NCBI GenBank assembly: GCA_004431415.1
Contig: QPMI01000408.1
Coordinates: 992,001 to 1,056,000 of the forward strand
DNA from: Cyanophora paradoxa
Lineage: Eukaryota > Glaucocystophyceae > Cyanophorales > Cyanophoraceae
Direction: 5' to 3'
DNA length: 64,000 nt
Positions 11,401 to 22,962 of this stretch are shown one piece after another. The number at the start of each line of letters is the position of its first letter. The stretch's first letter is position 1. The translations under genes were made by a program, and so were the position numbers. The notes below the pieces were generated by a model. It was not told where the DNA came from, made no database searches, and saw only the letters and a program-made list of their open reading frames with translations.

Positions 11401-12062
11401 ATATCTCTGCCCAATTTCGTCGACATCGATATTCGCGAGATCGATGTTAGCGGCGGTGAGCATCCTAGAAATCCGCTGCAAATCAGTATCCACGTTCTCG
11501 ATCAGGCCGTGCCATCTCCAAAAAGAGACGAACGGGCGGAAAGCACCTGGTCCGCGGCAGCCAAAGCGATGACTTTGGCCCGATCCTCCGCTGAAAGGGC
11601 AGAGATACAAGTGACGGCGTGGCACAGTAAGAGGAGCGCAGAGTCGGCCACTGGCCACTCAACGACGCGGCTCTGATCATCGCGTGCGAGCACTAACTGC
11701 GGCACGAAATACGTATACGATTACGGAGGAAACGCGCGCGTACGACGGCGCAAAACACTGACAGGACGAACCGCGCTCCGATACAGCCCGGCAACGAGGT
11801 CATCGACGGGTGTAGCGGCGCCTTCAGGGAACGTCTGCTGCAGGATGCGGCCCACGCAAGGGGCGCATTGAACGCCAGCCCCGGGCCGGCACCCACACAG
11901 CACGGGAACTGCCGGCACTTCCCGACTTGCCGGCCGTTCCGACGATGCCATCGAGACCGGGAAAGCGACGGCAAGCGTCGGCGACACGCGCGCAACAGTT
12001 GAAGCGGCAGAGCACCTCAGCTGCACGATGACAAGCGCAGAGGGGTATGTGGCGGACCGCAA
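8448..12062 (-). CDS. Multi-exon protein with C-terminal Ulp1-like (C48) cysteine protease domain
   Basis: The last exon (about 9151-8448) carries the protease core. A His in GFGEHFCLM is followed 17 residues later by Asp in IRWFDSKG. Forty residues on comes the Cys of LQTGVINCGDW, with Gln six residues before it. The His-Asp and Gln-Cys spacings equal those of yeast Ulp1 (His514, Asp531, Gln574, Cys580), the SUMO-protease fold also used by some transposon and viral proteins. Upstream exons include GECAWNSNCEARQG, NSSIPSYPVLHYTLALSRL and ANIDLANIDVDEIGQRYE. They join through introns such as the 36-base one ending at 9152 (GTTTTC...GCTGACAT...GCGCAG). I do not recognise the N-terminal ~400 residues. 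The start is uncertain: Met codons near 12062 or 11951. Host-type introns argue against a recently active mobile element. Confidence 0.65.
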
Positions 12063-12230
12063 TGTGGGATACGTATTTCTAATGAACCCGATGCGCGATC
12101 GCGAACGATCGCGACCGCCGGCCAGCGATGCCGCCTGTTCACCACCAAGCCCAGTAAGAGGCTGCAGAGCTTCACAATATCACCGTACCCTACCACAGTC
12201 AGCTGACAGAATCTATTAACACTTATTGAT

Positions 12231-12311
12231 CGTCATAATGACATCACCGAATCTTTTAACAATCGGTCATTGTCATAATGACATCATAATGACATCACGG
12301 AATCTTTAACA
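12231..12311. repeat. Short direct repeat CATAATGACATCA...GAATCTTT
   Basis: GTCATAATGACATCAC-GAATCTTTTAACA occurs twice in imperfect form, with a third partial CATAATGACATCA in between. The unit is about 50 bases with internal decay. Confidence 0.6.
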
Positions 12312-12383
12312 GCGATCCATAGCATACCTAATACCCAAAACCTCGAGAGGAACCTCGATTTGTGGGTCAAAAGTGGATACTAG

Positions 12384-12480
12384 AGCCTCTGGTCTCTTCT
12401 TCCCTTCGGTCAGAATTGAGACCAGAGGCTGATAGCCTCTGGTCTCTTCTTCCCTTCGGTCAGAATTGAGACCAGAGGCT
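12384..12480. repeat. Two tandem copies of a perfect 13-bp-stem hairpin
   Basis: AGCCTCTGGTCTC and GAGACCAGAGGCT flank a 21-base loop at 12384-12430. The same 47 bases repeat exactly at 12434-12480, giving a 50-base period. On transcription each copy could fold into a stable stem-loop. No open frame or Pol III signal is attached. Confidence 0.9.
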
Positions 12481-13064
12481 GATCGCGATCGGAACGGAGG
12501 GTACCGAATACTACCGATCGAATCGCCCGTTCCAGTACTAGCTAGTTCTTGCGCTGCTGAAGTTGCGCATGCCCGGCGGCCAAAAACAAATTAATCGCCG
12601 ATGTCGATCGCGAGTCGATCCGAGATCGATATCAAGCTAGCGCTATATATAGATATCGATCGATCAATATCGCTATAGCTATAGATATCATGCCCCGGCC
12701 CGCGTATTAATATTGCAACGCGGAAACGTTTAGAAACCGAAACTTGAAAGGAACGCGGGTTTTGAAAGCTATGTAAAATTAAAAGCTCAGCCGGGGCGCC
12801 TGGCAGTCGACGTCTCATGATCATCATGATCAGTCTCTCATGATCAGAGGCTCAGCGCTAGCTGGCCTCCCGGAGTCCGTCTTGAGCTGGCCGCCGGTCA
12901 CCGGGAACCGGTAGGCCAGCGGTAGTGAGAGGGTAGGTGGCGGATAGCCCAGTAGTGGAGTTTTAGGTGTGGCTGGAGCAAGCTTAAGCGGCCAGGAGCA
13001 GGGACCGGTGCTGTCGCGCTCGGCGGCTCGGACCCCTGTTGCTACGTATACAGCTCTTCTTGCG

Positions 13065-14232
13065 TCATGATGAGCCCGCCGCCACATCATCATGTACAGG
13101 GGCGGCTGCCAGGGCCAGCGCGGCCCGGCGCCCGCGGAAGAGCTCCAGGGCCTCCAGGGGCCTGCCGTGGGAGGCGTACCCCTTCAGGAAGCCGTCCCTG
13201 GCCACGTACCCCTCCGGGGAGGGGTGCGCCCCCGAGTCCAGCTCCTCGGCGATCGCTTCCTGCTCATACGAGCGTCCGTAGGATCGGTCAGATAAGATCA
13301 GATCGGTCTAGGGCGCTTGTAATTACCTCGGGGGGGCCGACGAGGAAGAAGCAGGCTTTCTCGAGCGGCCCCTTCAGCAGGAGCCACTCGCAGAAGGAAG
13401 TGAGGGCGTCCGTCGAGCGACCCGTCTGCGGGCGCGCCGTCACTGAGTCAGCGCCGCGGCTGCGGCCGCGTGGTCTCCGCGAGGCGGCGGGTGGGCCGGG
13501 CGCCGGGCCTGACCTTCCAGGATGCGGGGCGCTTGCCGCTCGCGACGGACTGCCACACCGGGGCGAGTATCTGCAGGGGCGCCGTCGGGTTCGAGTCTTC
13601 GGATCGGATCGGATCCGAGCCCGCGCCCCGCACCTCGTGGAGCTGCTTCCGGATCGCCTCGTACTCCGCCTGGTCGCCCGCGTCCGCCCGGGCGGCCGGC
13701 GAGCGCTCCCGAGCCAGCACCTCCTCGTGGGACACGGCCCAGCCCGCCGCTTTGAATCCCGCAGGGACCGCGTCGCCGGGCTCGAGGAACCGGCTCCCGT
13801 CCGGCCCCTTCGGCTACGCGGCGCGCGCTGAAGCTTAGGCGACCGGCCCAGGCGGGGCGCGCGCGCGGGGTGGGGCGCGCGCACCTTCCAGCAGGTCCAG
13901 GTGTACGTGTCGGCGTCGTAGAGCGCGCGCGCCGCGTCGCTGTCGAGGAACGCGTCGAATGGCACGTCCTGCTGCTGCAGCTGCTGCTGCTCTGCAGCAG
14001 GTTCGCCACGGCCAGCGCCGAAGAGCGCCGGCCGAACGCGCACGAAGCCCAGGCCCGGCTCCTTCCGCGAGATGGACAGCCACGTCTCGCGCACGCCATC
14101 GAGCACTTCGATGCGCGCGTTCTCGTGCCACTCGCTCTCCTCCAGCCACGCGCGTGCGGCCGCGAGGGCGGTGGCCAACGCGGCACGCCCCTCCTTGGCC
14201 CGAGCGCTCAGCTGGGGCTCTGCTCGGGACAT
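13065..14232 (-). CDS. Unrecognised five-exon protein
   Basis: Exons join in phase 0: MSRAEPQLSARAKEGRAAL to DTYTWTCWK (14232 to ~13885), PKGPDGSRFLEPGDAV to EAIRKQLHE, ILAPVWQSVASGKRPASWK, TGRSTDALTSFCEWLLLKG to GPPE, then EAIAEELDSGAHP to a TGA at 13067-13065. Introns begin GTGCG, GTCAGG or GTAATT and end CAG or TAG, with CTGAC before two acceptors. The product is about 290 residues with a Gln run (QQQLQQQ) and no signal or membrane segment. YASHGRPLEALELF near the end looks like one PPR helix pair, but a single motif is too weak to name. The frame stays open to ~14439, so an earlier start is possible. It shares a 400-bp divergent promoter region with the F-box gene. Confidence 0.6.
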
Positions 14233-14631
14233 TTGCCGTTCTGGCGCTGCTAATCCATGGCGCGGGCGCTCGCTCGACCACGGCCGAAGCTGCGGCGGGA
14301 GACCGCAGCGCGCGCCCTGCTCGGTGGTCACGCTGATCTTCCCGCTGCTGATGCACGAACGAGTACCGCTGCGCACGGCTTCTTCTAGACGATCCGAGCA
14401 GCTGGGGTACGTTACGAATTGAGGGCCATCGAAACCCAAGTTGTCCTCGAGCAGGCTCGGAGCAGCTCAGGCGCTCCACTGCTGAGGCAAATAAGAGAGC
14501 GTATACGTAGGTGCGCGCGCGAGTTGACCGGCGCGAAGCGACCGGCCGATCTGCGTCAATGCACCCGCTGATCGCTGATCGAGAGAGTCGACGTCGCTAT
14601 CGATATCGCAGGTGCTCTCAGCGAGCTCGGG

Positions 14632-17600
14632 ATGGGAGACCTGACGCGCCCGGAGACGCGCTCGGCGGCGTCTCTCGGCGAGCTGGCGCCGGCAGCTGCA
14701 GATCTGGATCGAGAGGCGGGACCCTTCGACGCTCTGCCGGATGCGGTGATGGTCGAAGTGTACAAGGCGCTCGGGCTGCGAGCGAGCTGGCCGCTGCGCC
14801 GCGTGTGCAGGTTCGTATGCATGCGGACCAGCACCTGTTCCATGGAGCAGACCGCTCTGCGGCAGCGCTAGCGGATCTGACCATGCATATATGGATCGCA
14901 GGCGGTGGCGGCGGGTGCTCGAGGAGACGGAGTGGGCGAGCTTCGAGCTGCGAGTCAAGATCGACGCCAGCGCTCGAGAGGACGAGGAGGTGAGCTTAAG
15001 CTTGGGCGCTAGTGCGCGGGCGAGGCACGTAACGCGGGTCCCGCGCGCGCGCGCGCGCGCGCAGAGCGGCGCCGCCGACGTCGAACGCGCGTTCGCCAGC
15101 GCGTCGGCGCTCTTCGAGGAGGGGCGGCTGCGGCTCGGCGGCGGCGCCCGCGTCTCGCTCCGGCCCGAGCTCGTTTCGACGGAGGCAGAGGCGGAGGCCG
15201 AAGAAGGGGCGCAGGACGAGGGCCACCTGCGGGCGGCAGCCGCCGCGTGCGGCCTGCTCGCGTCCATCGCCCGGGGCCACGCGAGCGGCGCCGGCGCCGG
15301 CGCCGGCGCAGCGCCGCGCGAAGTCGTCCTGGAGATCCTCAGGAGCAGCGCCAAGCCGCCGCCCTTAGGGTTCGAACTCGATGTTCGGGAGCACGGGCGC
15401 ACCGAGGACGACTTTGTCGGCGGACTGCTCCTCGGCGCCCTCCGCTCGCTGGCGCCGCCGGAGGGGGCGGCCGGCTCCGGCGCCAGCGCCCTGGAGGGCC
15501 TCGGCTTGGCCCTGACGGCCGCGGACAGCGACTGCCTCTGGGCCCCCTGGCCGTGGCCCCCGCCGGGCGAGCTGCGCGCCGCCCTCGCGCCCTTCGCCGC
15601 CCTGCGCTCCCTCGACCTCCACTTCCAGGTCCTTATATAGCTTCCAACTTTTTTACATTAACTACATTATATAGCTGCTAACTATATTCTATCATTTTAT
15701 AAACGGCGCCGTTAACTGAGGTCCTTTACAATAACGTGATCTTTTGGAAACGGCGCCGCTAACCATATTTTCCTCCTCTTCTTCTATCTCCTCCAGGCCT
15801 CCACCGGCGCGACGGCGGAGACTGCAGCGGCGATCGCGGCGGCCTGCCCCCTCCTCCGCTCACTCAGCCTCCAGCTCAACCGAAGGTCCGCCCCCTCTCG
15901 CCCTCGCGCACCGCCGCCCCCGGCCCCTCGACCCCCCCCCCCCCCCCCCCCCCCCCCCACTTCCACTCCCCCTCCTCCCTTTTTGGAACCTTAAGACCTC
16001 GGATCCGATCCTCTCGAAATGCCCTCTCCCTGTTCAATTCCAATTGGAATCCGATTCAATTAGAAACTTAGAATCCTGTTCAATTTCGTCCTGCGCCCCT
16101 CAAGATCTTCGATGTCTCATCTACCCCCCCCCCACCCCCCCCCCCCCGGTCCTTAGGTCGACGCCCAAGGCGCTGGAGGCGCTGGCGGTCCTATCCCACC
16201 TCGAGCGGCTGCTCCTGCTGGTGCGCAGTGTTAGCCTAAAAAGCATCTTAGAGAGTATCCTAGATTAGCTGCCGCGCTGAGCAGTGCGGCAGGTGTGCGA
16301 CAGCCTCTGCGACGTGACGGGCGGCCTGGGCGCCCTCGCCGGGGGCCCCGCGGGGGCGAGCCTCGAGGGCCTCGCCTTCCTCCACAGCGACGCCGCCTTC
16401 GCGTGCGCCCTTCAAAGCTTTCTATCTTTCTTTCTCACGTTTCTCTACAACAAGAATGTATTTCGCTCTGTGCTTCGCTCTGTTTGTGTCTGGACGCTGA
16501 AGCTGATCCCTGGGCGACCTCCTTCGGGCGCAGGGAGGGCGAGTTCCCGCGCCGGCACCCGCACGCGTACCCCGCCCGCACCGAGGTGCCGGCACCCCTC
16601 CCCCCCCCCCCCTTCCCCGCCTCTCCCACCCCCCGCCCCCTCCCCTCCCTTCAACCCCCCCGTCCCCCCCCCCCCCTCCCCTCCCCCGCTCGTACTCCCC
16701 ATCCCCTCCGCGAGGAACGTACTTCCCCCTCGCTCGGACCCTGCCGTACCCCCCTCAGCCCCCCCCCCTTTTAGCGCTCGGGCCGCCCTCCTCCCCCCCC
16801 TCTCGCCTTGGGACCGCCTAGCGCCTCGCCTCTACCTTGCTTGAGCCGTTCTCCTCGCCTCGCCCCCCCCCCCCCCCCCCCCACCCTTCCCCCCCCCCCA
16901 CGCCCCGGGGCCCTGGCTCCCCCCGCCCCCCTCGCCCCCCACCGCCCCTCACCTCCTCCCCCAGGTCTCGGAGGAGGCCTTCCTGGCGCTGGCGCGCATG
17001 CCACGCCTCCAGTCCTTCGAGCCCGTCTGGGTGCGCCCCCGCCCCCGCCCAGAATTTGAAGGAAAGAAAACATGCTAGAGGGCCTGCCCCTTACTCTCCT
17101 TCCCTTCACCCCCCACAGATTCACCCGGACCTGATGGACGCGGGGGCGATCCGGGCGCTGGGCCGCGTGAAAAGCCTCCGCGAGGCCCGCGTCAACTTCT
17201 CCGCCAGGCACGCCCGCGTCCGCGCCCGCCTGGGATCAGAGGCTCGGGGAATGCGAGTAGCCCACCTAAGCTTAGAGGACGCGGGGACCGGGCCCGCTCA
17301 GGCTCCGATGAGGGGGAGCAGTAGCCCACCTAGAAGCACAAGCTTAAGGGAGGCGGGGCCCCGCTCAGGCTCCAATGAGGGGGAGCATTTATAGCGCCCC
17401 AACCCGCTGGCGCCTCCTCGCGCCTCGGCTGCGGGCCAGACTGAGCTAGACCTAGACCCAGATCCCCGGCCTCCCCGCCCAGCCGGCGCCTCCTCCTCTC
17501 TCTGACCCCCGCCGGCCGGCAGCTACGACCACGGGCAGACGGGGGAGGCGCTGGGGGCCCTCGCGGGCGCCCTGAACGCCCTGCCCCGCCTGGAGCGCCT

Positions 17601-18197
17601 GCGGCTCCACCTCTCGGGTGAGGGCTGCGCTGTGCTAATCCGCCGTGATATCGATTTTAATCTCGATTCACCGTTCACCGTCGCCTCGGGCGCAGTCCTC
17701 AACCACAACGCGGGGGAGGTGGCGGCGCTCCTCTCCGGCCCCGGCGCCCGCCGCGCCCTCGCCGATCTCCGCCTGCGCCTCGGGCGGGCCCTGACGGGGG
17801 CCGAGGCGGAGGCGATCGCTGCGCTGCCGGCGCTGGGGCGGCTCGAGCTCGACGCCCTCTTCGCCCCTGTACAGAAGTCGGTTGCCGCGCTCCCAGCCCT
17901 GGATCCGGAGCGCCCGGAGGCCTCCACCCTCCTCGAATCGCTTGAGTCCGACTCCTCCCTTCGCCCCTACGAGGTCCGCTCCATTTTAAGCTGCTGTGCC
18001 TGCGGCCGCTCTGATGATGCGATGATGGTGACGGGCAGGCCCTGCGGCGGCTTCGGCCCGAGGTCCGGGCGAGCGTCCGCCTCTCGGGGGCCGACCCCGA
18101 GGCGCTGGAGGGGGCGCGGGCGGCCGTCCGGCGCGCCCTCGAGGGGCGTCTCCCAGGCCCCTCCCGCCTCGTCATCCACGATCATGAGTCTCTTTGA
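14632..18197 (+). CDS. F-box protein with leucine-rich-repeat-like C-terminal region
   Basis: Exon 1 (14632-14810) encodes FDALPDAVMVEVYKALGL and LRRVCR. It joins exon 2 (14902-14989) to give LRRVCRRWRRVLEE, a typical F-box, which would bind Skp1 and recruit substrates to an SCF ubiquitin ligase. Later exons carry irregular Leu-rich repeats: FAALRSLDLHFQ, CPLLRSLSLQLNR, LSHLERLLLL, MPRLQSFEPVW, LPRLERLRLHLSG, ADLRLRLGRALTGAEAEA and ALGRLELDALFA. The last exon reads ALRRLRPEVRASVRLSG and ends HDHESL with TGA at 18195-18197. Introns are C-rich, several with runs of 15-22 C on the coding strand. The start is the first Met before the F-box. F-box identity is firm; repeat number and some small exons are approximate. 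Confidence 0.75.
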
Positions 18198-18475
18198 TTC
18201 GAGCGGCCCTTCTGGCTAGTTATAATTGGATTAGACCATTATCCATTATCTCTTTGAGAGGATTAGGATTAGCGGCCCTTCTGGCTGGTTCAGTCGTTGA
18301 ACGGTTATGATTAGACGCTCGGCAGCTCCCTCTTCGATCCCGCGTGTATGACTGCATTCCCTGTTCCCTGCTAGCAGACGCAGGCCCCCACCCCCCGGTG
18401 ACGCCGGCGGCCGCGCGCCGGCACTCGTTCGTCTTCGATCTCTAAACGATGATTGCGATGCGTTCCCTTAATTTC

Positions 18476-19563
18476 CTACCCCTGCGGCCGCTCCTCGAAG
18501 CGGAGGAAGAGGTCCTGGGGACGGAGGATGTGCCGCCCCCGCCGCGCGAACCGCACCGCGCCCGCCCCCGCCCCCGCCGGCGCCGACACTGCGCGCGAGC
18601 CGCCGGCTCAGGGGGAGGGGGAGGGGGGAGGGGGGGGGGGAGAAGCGGGAGGGGTACCGCGGAAGCGGGAGAGGAGGGCGCCGAGGAGGGCCCGCTGCTC
18701 CAGCAGAGAGAACTGCGCCCCGACGCTGGGGGTACAGCTTCAGAGGGGGAGGGGGGATGGAAGGGGGGGGGGGAGTAGAGGGACCAGGAGCGGGGCCCCG
18801 CGATGAAGGGGAGGTACGCGAACGGGTGCCGCCCCTCCGAGCGGCCTGCAAAGGCGGTCGGAGGGGGTACAGTAACGCCGCTTCGTCTTCGGGGGGGGGG
18901 GTACGGCACCCGGGGCGAAGCGGTCGGGGTCGAATCGCTCGGGGTCCGGCCAGAGCTCGGGGTCCCGGTGCAGCGCGACCAGCGGGATCGAGACCAGCGT
19001 CTGGGGAGGTGCCGCGTCACGAGCGGGGCGGGCGGGTGGCGAAGATGGAAATTCGTACCCCCCGGGGGAGGCGGTGGGGCCCGAGGTCGTCGTCCTCCGT
19101 CAGCAGCCGCATAGTCTGCGGCCGCGTCAATGGGGGTACGACCGCGGCCGGGAGGGGCGGGGCGGGGTACCGCGTTAAAGGTCGGCGGGTAGAGGCGCAT
19201 GGCTGCAGGGATCGGAGCGTAAGAAGGAGCGGCGCGGAGGGGACACCGCAAGCGCGCGGGCGGGCGGACCTTCCCTGATGACCTGTCCCGTGTACTCGAG
19301 CCGGCCCGCGTCGCCCTTCGCCTGCACCGCATCCTTGTGCACCCGCTCCTGGGGGGGATTGGCGGTTAGGGGGGTAGAAGATCTCAAAAACCAAGAGGGC
19401 CGGGGTACCTGGATCTCGGGGTGGAGGGCGAGCAGGTACAGCGCCGAGCAGAGCGCCGACGCTTCGGGAAGCTCAGGGGGGAGGGGGGAAGGGCCGAGGG
19501 GGGTACGGCACCGGTTGTCTCGTGCCCCGCGACGACGAACCCGACGAGGTTGTCCCGCAGCTG

Positions 19564-19595
<32 letters not shown>

Positions 19596-21333
19596 ACGGT
19601 AGGGTCCGAGCGGGGAGGGGGGTACGTGCCTCGCGGTCGGTGAGGCCGTCGCCGGAGGCGGCGACGTCGGCCGCGGGGCGCGCGGCCGCCACAAGGGCTG
19701 AGAGGAGGGTCCGGGCACCCCGCCCTCCGGCCCCCCCCGCGCCCGCCCCCTCCGCCCCTCGCCGCTCGCGGTCGATGAGGTCGTAGAGAAGCTGCGTAGG
19801 GGAGGAATTGGAAGAATTCGCGGGGGGTACAGCGGCCGAGGGGATGGGTACGGGGCACCCTGTCTATGGTCGCGACGCTGCGGTAGAATTCCCTGTTCGA
19901 CTCCAGCGGGAGCGAGTTTAGGAAAGGGAGCAGAAACCGCAGCGGGCTCGCTGCGCGCGAGTGGGTGGGTGGGTAGGGAAGCAGCTGGAGGGGGGGGTGG
20001 GGGCGAGGGGGGTACAGGCGGTTTTGAGAGCGCTGTTGTACGCGAGCAGAGTTTCGTTGCCGCTGCGCGCGGGGAGGGCTGAGAGGCGAGGCGGAAGAAG
20101 AAGGGGGCCCCGCGGGACTCGAACCTGTCGCGGAGGGCTCCGAAGTCGTACCCGAACAGCGCGCGGCCTGCGGAGGGGTACGGTCGGCGGGCGGGCCCGG
20201 GGACCGGGCGCAAGGAGAGCGGAGAGAAAGAAGGGAGGGGTACCCACGGCATCGAGCGTGACCCGCTGCAGGCGCGGGGGGTGAGGGGCCGGGGGTACAA
20301 TGCGGGGAGGGGTACGCGGTCGCGCCTGCATCAGGTCCTCGACGCGCACGGGGGCGCCTTTCGCCGCAGCGATCGCGTCCGCAAGCTCCCCCGCGCACCC
20401 CGTGAATACCTGTACCCCTTTTCGTCGATGGACACCGGATACGGGGGCCTAACGGGGGGTACGGCGGACCGGGAGGAGGGCCTGCACAGCGTCGCTGTGG
20501 AACGCGCCCGCCATCGCCCGCCGCTGCCGCCTGCGCGGGGGCGTCGAGGGGGTACGGGATTCTCGCGTCCGGGAGGGGGGTAGGGCCCGCCTCCACGTCT
20601 CCCCATTCACAAAGACGACGTTCTGACCCAGCATCATCTCGACGAACCTGCGGGGGGAGGGGGATGAGACGCGGGGGGGTACTGGGGATCCGAAGGAAGG
20701 GTACGGGGCGCGCTTGGAACCGACTGCGACCTCCGCTTTGGTGTAGAGGTCCGACCTGCGGCGTCGGCGCGCGCTGATCTTGAGCGGGCCAGCAGTGGCG
20801 GGGCGGGGCGGGGCGGGGCGGGGCGGGCGCCTGGTGAGGACACGCTTGACCAGCTCGGGGTCGGAGACGTCTGGGCGGAGCGCGGCGCGGTGAGCCTGGG
20901 AGGGGCGGCGGGCGGGCCGGGCGGCGGCGGCGGGGCGGGGCGGCCGCACAGACGACGAGGCGGCCGGGGAGGGCGCCCTGGTAGACACGGCCGTAGCGCG
21001 CGCGCCAAGCCAGAAGCAGCTCCGAGAGGTGCGGGCCGCCCCGCAGCAGCGCCCACAGGAGCTGGCGTCCCGCGCCTTGGTTTCAGCTTCGAGGGCGGCG
21101 CGGCCGCGGGGCGCGCGGGCGGGTGTAGGCGCGCGCGGGTGTGGGCGCGCGCGCGGGCGCGCGCGCCGGCGCACCTCAGAGAGGGGCCGCTCGGGCAGTG
21201 ACGGGATGCGAGGCGCGCGAAAACGGCTCCGGATGTACTGCGCGGCCGCCGCAGCTATCGCGGCCGCCGCGAGTCCGGCGAACGTCGCCGCGCGACCCGC
21301 CGCGAGCGGAGCGAACGCGCCCCGAGCCATCAT
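18476..21333 (-). CDS. Cytochrome P450 monooxygenase
   Basis: The protein starts [20 protein letters not shown] with an Ala-rich hydrophobic anchor, so it probably sits in the ER membrane. P450 landmarks follow in order: [30 protein letters not shown]-helix GETWRRQRR (WxxxR), VTLDAVG then [14 protein letters not shown]-helix [15 protein letters not shown]-helix VIREAMRLYPP (ExxR), [12 protein letters not shown], and the haem loop FIAGPRSCVG. It ends [18 protein letters not shown] with TAG at 18478-18476. The haem Cys codon is split by an intron (TG at 18786-18785, C at 18725), as is ExxR. About fifteen short introns are C-rich on the sense strand, many opening GTACCCC rather than GTGCG. All catalytic residues are present. 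Substrate and CYP family cannot be told from sequence alone. Confidence 0.85.
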
Positions 21334-22461
21334 GGCATCTGCTACGTGGTCGTTGCAATTGGAAGCTTAAGGGTGCGGATCGTTGTGGCGTCAGCCGCGG
21401 GTGCAGCTGCAGCTCGGGCTCTGCACTGCGGCACGCGCCGGCAGCTCTAGCTCCTCGCCGCTTCCTCCGAAGGCTCGGCCTCGAGCTCAAGATGCAGGAG
21501 GTGCCAGGGGCCCTGCAGCTGAGGGGGGTATCGGGCTCAGCGGGCTACGGCCTGTGCGCGGCGACTGTGGACCGTCAGCTGTCAAACTCGGGAACGCCCA
21601 ACCGTTTTTCTTGGAGGTACCTCGGAGTCTCGGACTCGCCTAGGAGCTAACAGTCGGAGGACTTGCCAACGCCAGTCTGTAAGTATAACGGATGCGGAGG
21701 TTTTCCTGAATCACAAGCCTGAGATTCATGATCATGATCTTATCCAACATTCCAAATAAATATGAATGATTTGAAATTGGATGAGATCTGATAGAAATTC
21801 GCCGCATTCGTGACGTCGACGGTTAACTAGGATTATCCGGATCCGCGGAGGTACGGTATAGCCTTACCGTATAGGGCCCGGCCAGCGGCCGGTACCGGTT
21901 GCCAACGTGGCAAAACGGATCCCGGATCCGATCGGATCATCGGACTCATCGCCGAGTCATCGGCGCATCGCGGGATTCGCGGGAATCGCGGCCCGGCCCG
22001 GCCGGGTACGGTCCCGGGCCCCCGGCCCCCGGGCCTCCCGGCCGGAGGCGCGGACTCGCCGAGTCGATCGCGAGCTCCGGACCCGGCCGGCCGCCCTCAG
22101 CCGGCGCCCTGGCGCAGCGCGCCGCGGCGCGCGCGAGCTCGATCGAGGGAGAGCTCATCGCGGTTGCGCAGGCTTCCGAGGCAGGCTTCGCACACTGTGA
22201 GACAAGTTCGACGCAGCAGTGCATGCGCAGCAGCACCGGTGCGCTGCTTCGCCGACTCGGCCACGTTTGCGTGCACGGCACTGCTTCGGTCCGACTCGGC
22301 GAGCTCGAGGCCGGCCGCACACGGACGCTCCGGTCCGCAGGCCCGGCTGCAGTGTCAGGCGGCCCGGGCGCCCAATGTTCGCGGCGACCGCGGGCACAGA
22401 TGAGCTGCTAAGCACGAAGTCGGAGCGCGTTTGCGGACGCCGCTCGAACGCGAACGTGGAT
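21334..22461. other. Divergent intergenic region between P450 and giant gene
   Basis: It contains CTTAAG-type AAGCTTAAG at 21363-21371, an inverted repeat TACGGTA/TACCGTA at 21852-21871 and a GC-palindrome-rich stretch (GGCCCGGCCCGGCCGGG, CCCGGGCCCCCGGCCCCCGGG) near 21990-22050. Both promoters must lie here; I see no clear TATA box. Confidence 0.5.
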
Positions 22462-22623
22462 ATGGACCACGACCCTGCCGTGGCCAGCAGCTCTTCACGC
22501 AGCCACAGACCTAGGCCTAGGCCTGGGCCTGCGACAAGGCATCGCAGCTGCACAGCGGCCGTTGCTTTCGTTCTCGTCGTCCTTACAATCTCGCTCTGTG
22601 CCGAGGCTCGGCCGCGCAGCAAG
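22462..22623 (+). other. Giant gene exon 1: signal peptide
   Basis: The 54 codons start [12 protein letters not shown], continue with a basic n-region ([13 protein letters not shown]) and a hydrophobic core at residues 31-46 ([16 protein letters not shown]), then AEA as a likely cleavage site. The exon ends on AAG before GTGCGC in phase 0. The unusually long n-region could instead make it a signal anchor. Confidence 0.6.
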
Positions 22624-22928
22624 GTGCGCATATGCCATTCGCACAGCCTTGCAATTGAAGGCCTAGGCCTGCAGCTGCTGACTCTCCGCCCTCAGCCATT
22701 CCCTTTCGGTGTCAAGGAGCTTCACGAGTCGACGGGTGCGCATGCTTGAATTGGGTCGCGCCCGCGCCGCGTTTGTCTACGTGGCATGCGCGCCTTACCG
22801 GTCAGTGCCTAATTATAACCGTCCTGGCATGCAGAGCACGAGATCGACTGGTTCAAGCACGTCCCAGACGCGCGGTTCACGATCGGGCGGCACCCGCACG
22901 GCCACGGCCACGGCCGCGGGGGCGCCGG

Positions 22929-22962
<34 letters not shown>

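Larger units (their letters stand above)
12063..13064. other. AT-richer spacer with short repeats
   Basis: This is the least GC-rich part of the left half. It holds a GTCATAATGACATCA repeat, two tandem hairpins (listed separately), a self-complementary stretch around 12600-12690 (GATATCGATCGATCAATATC, TATAGCTATAGATATCAT) and CATGATCATCATGATCA near 12816. No gene is supported. Confidence 0.5.

Noticed and set aside
12231-12480. CRISPR array
   Set aside because: Only two or three units, no spacers of constant size, eukaryotic setting and no cas genes.
13065-13270. PPR protein
   Set aside because: Only one motif-like stretch (GYASHGRPLEALELF) is present; PPR proteins have many in tandem.
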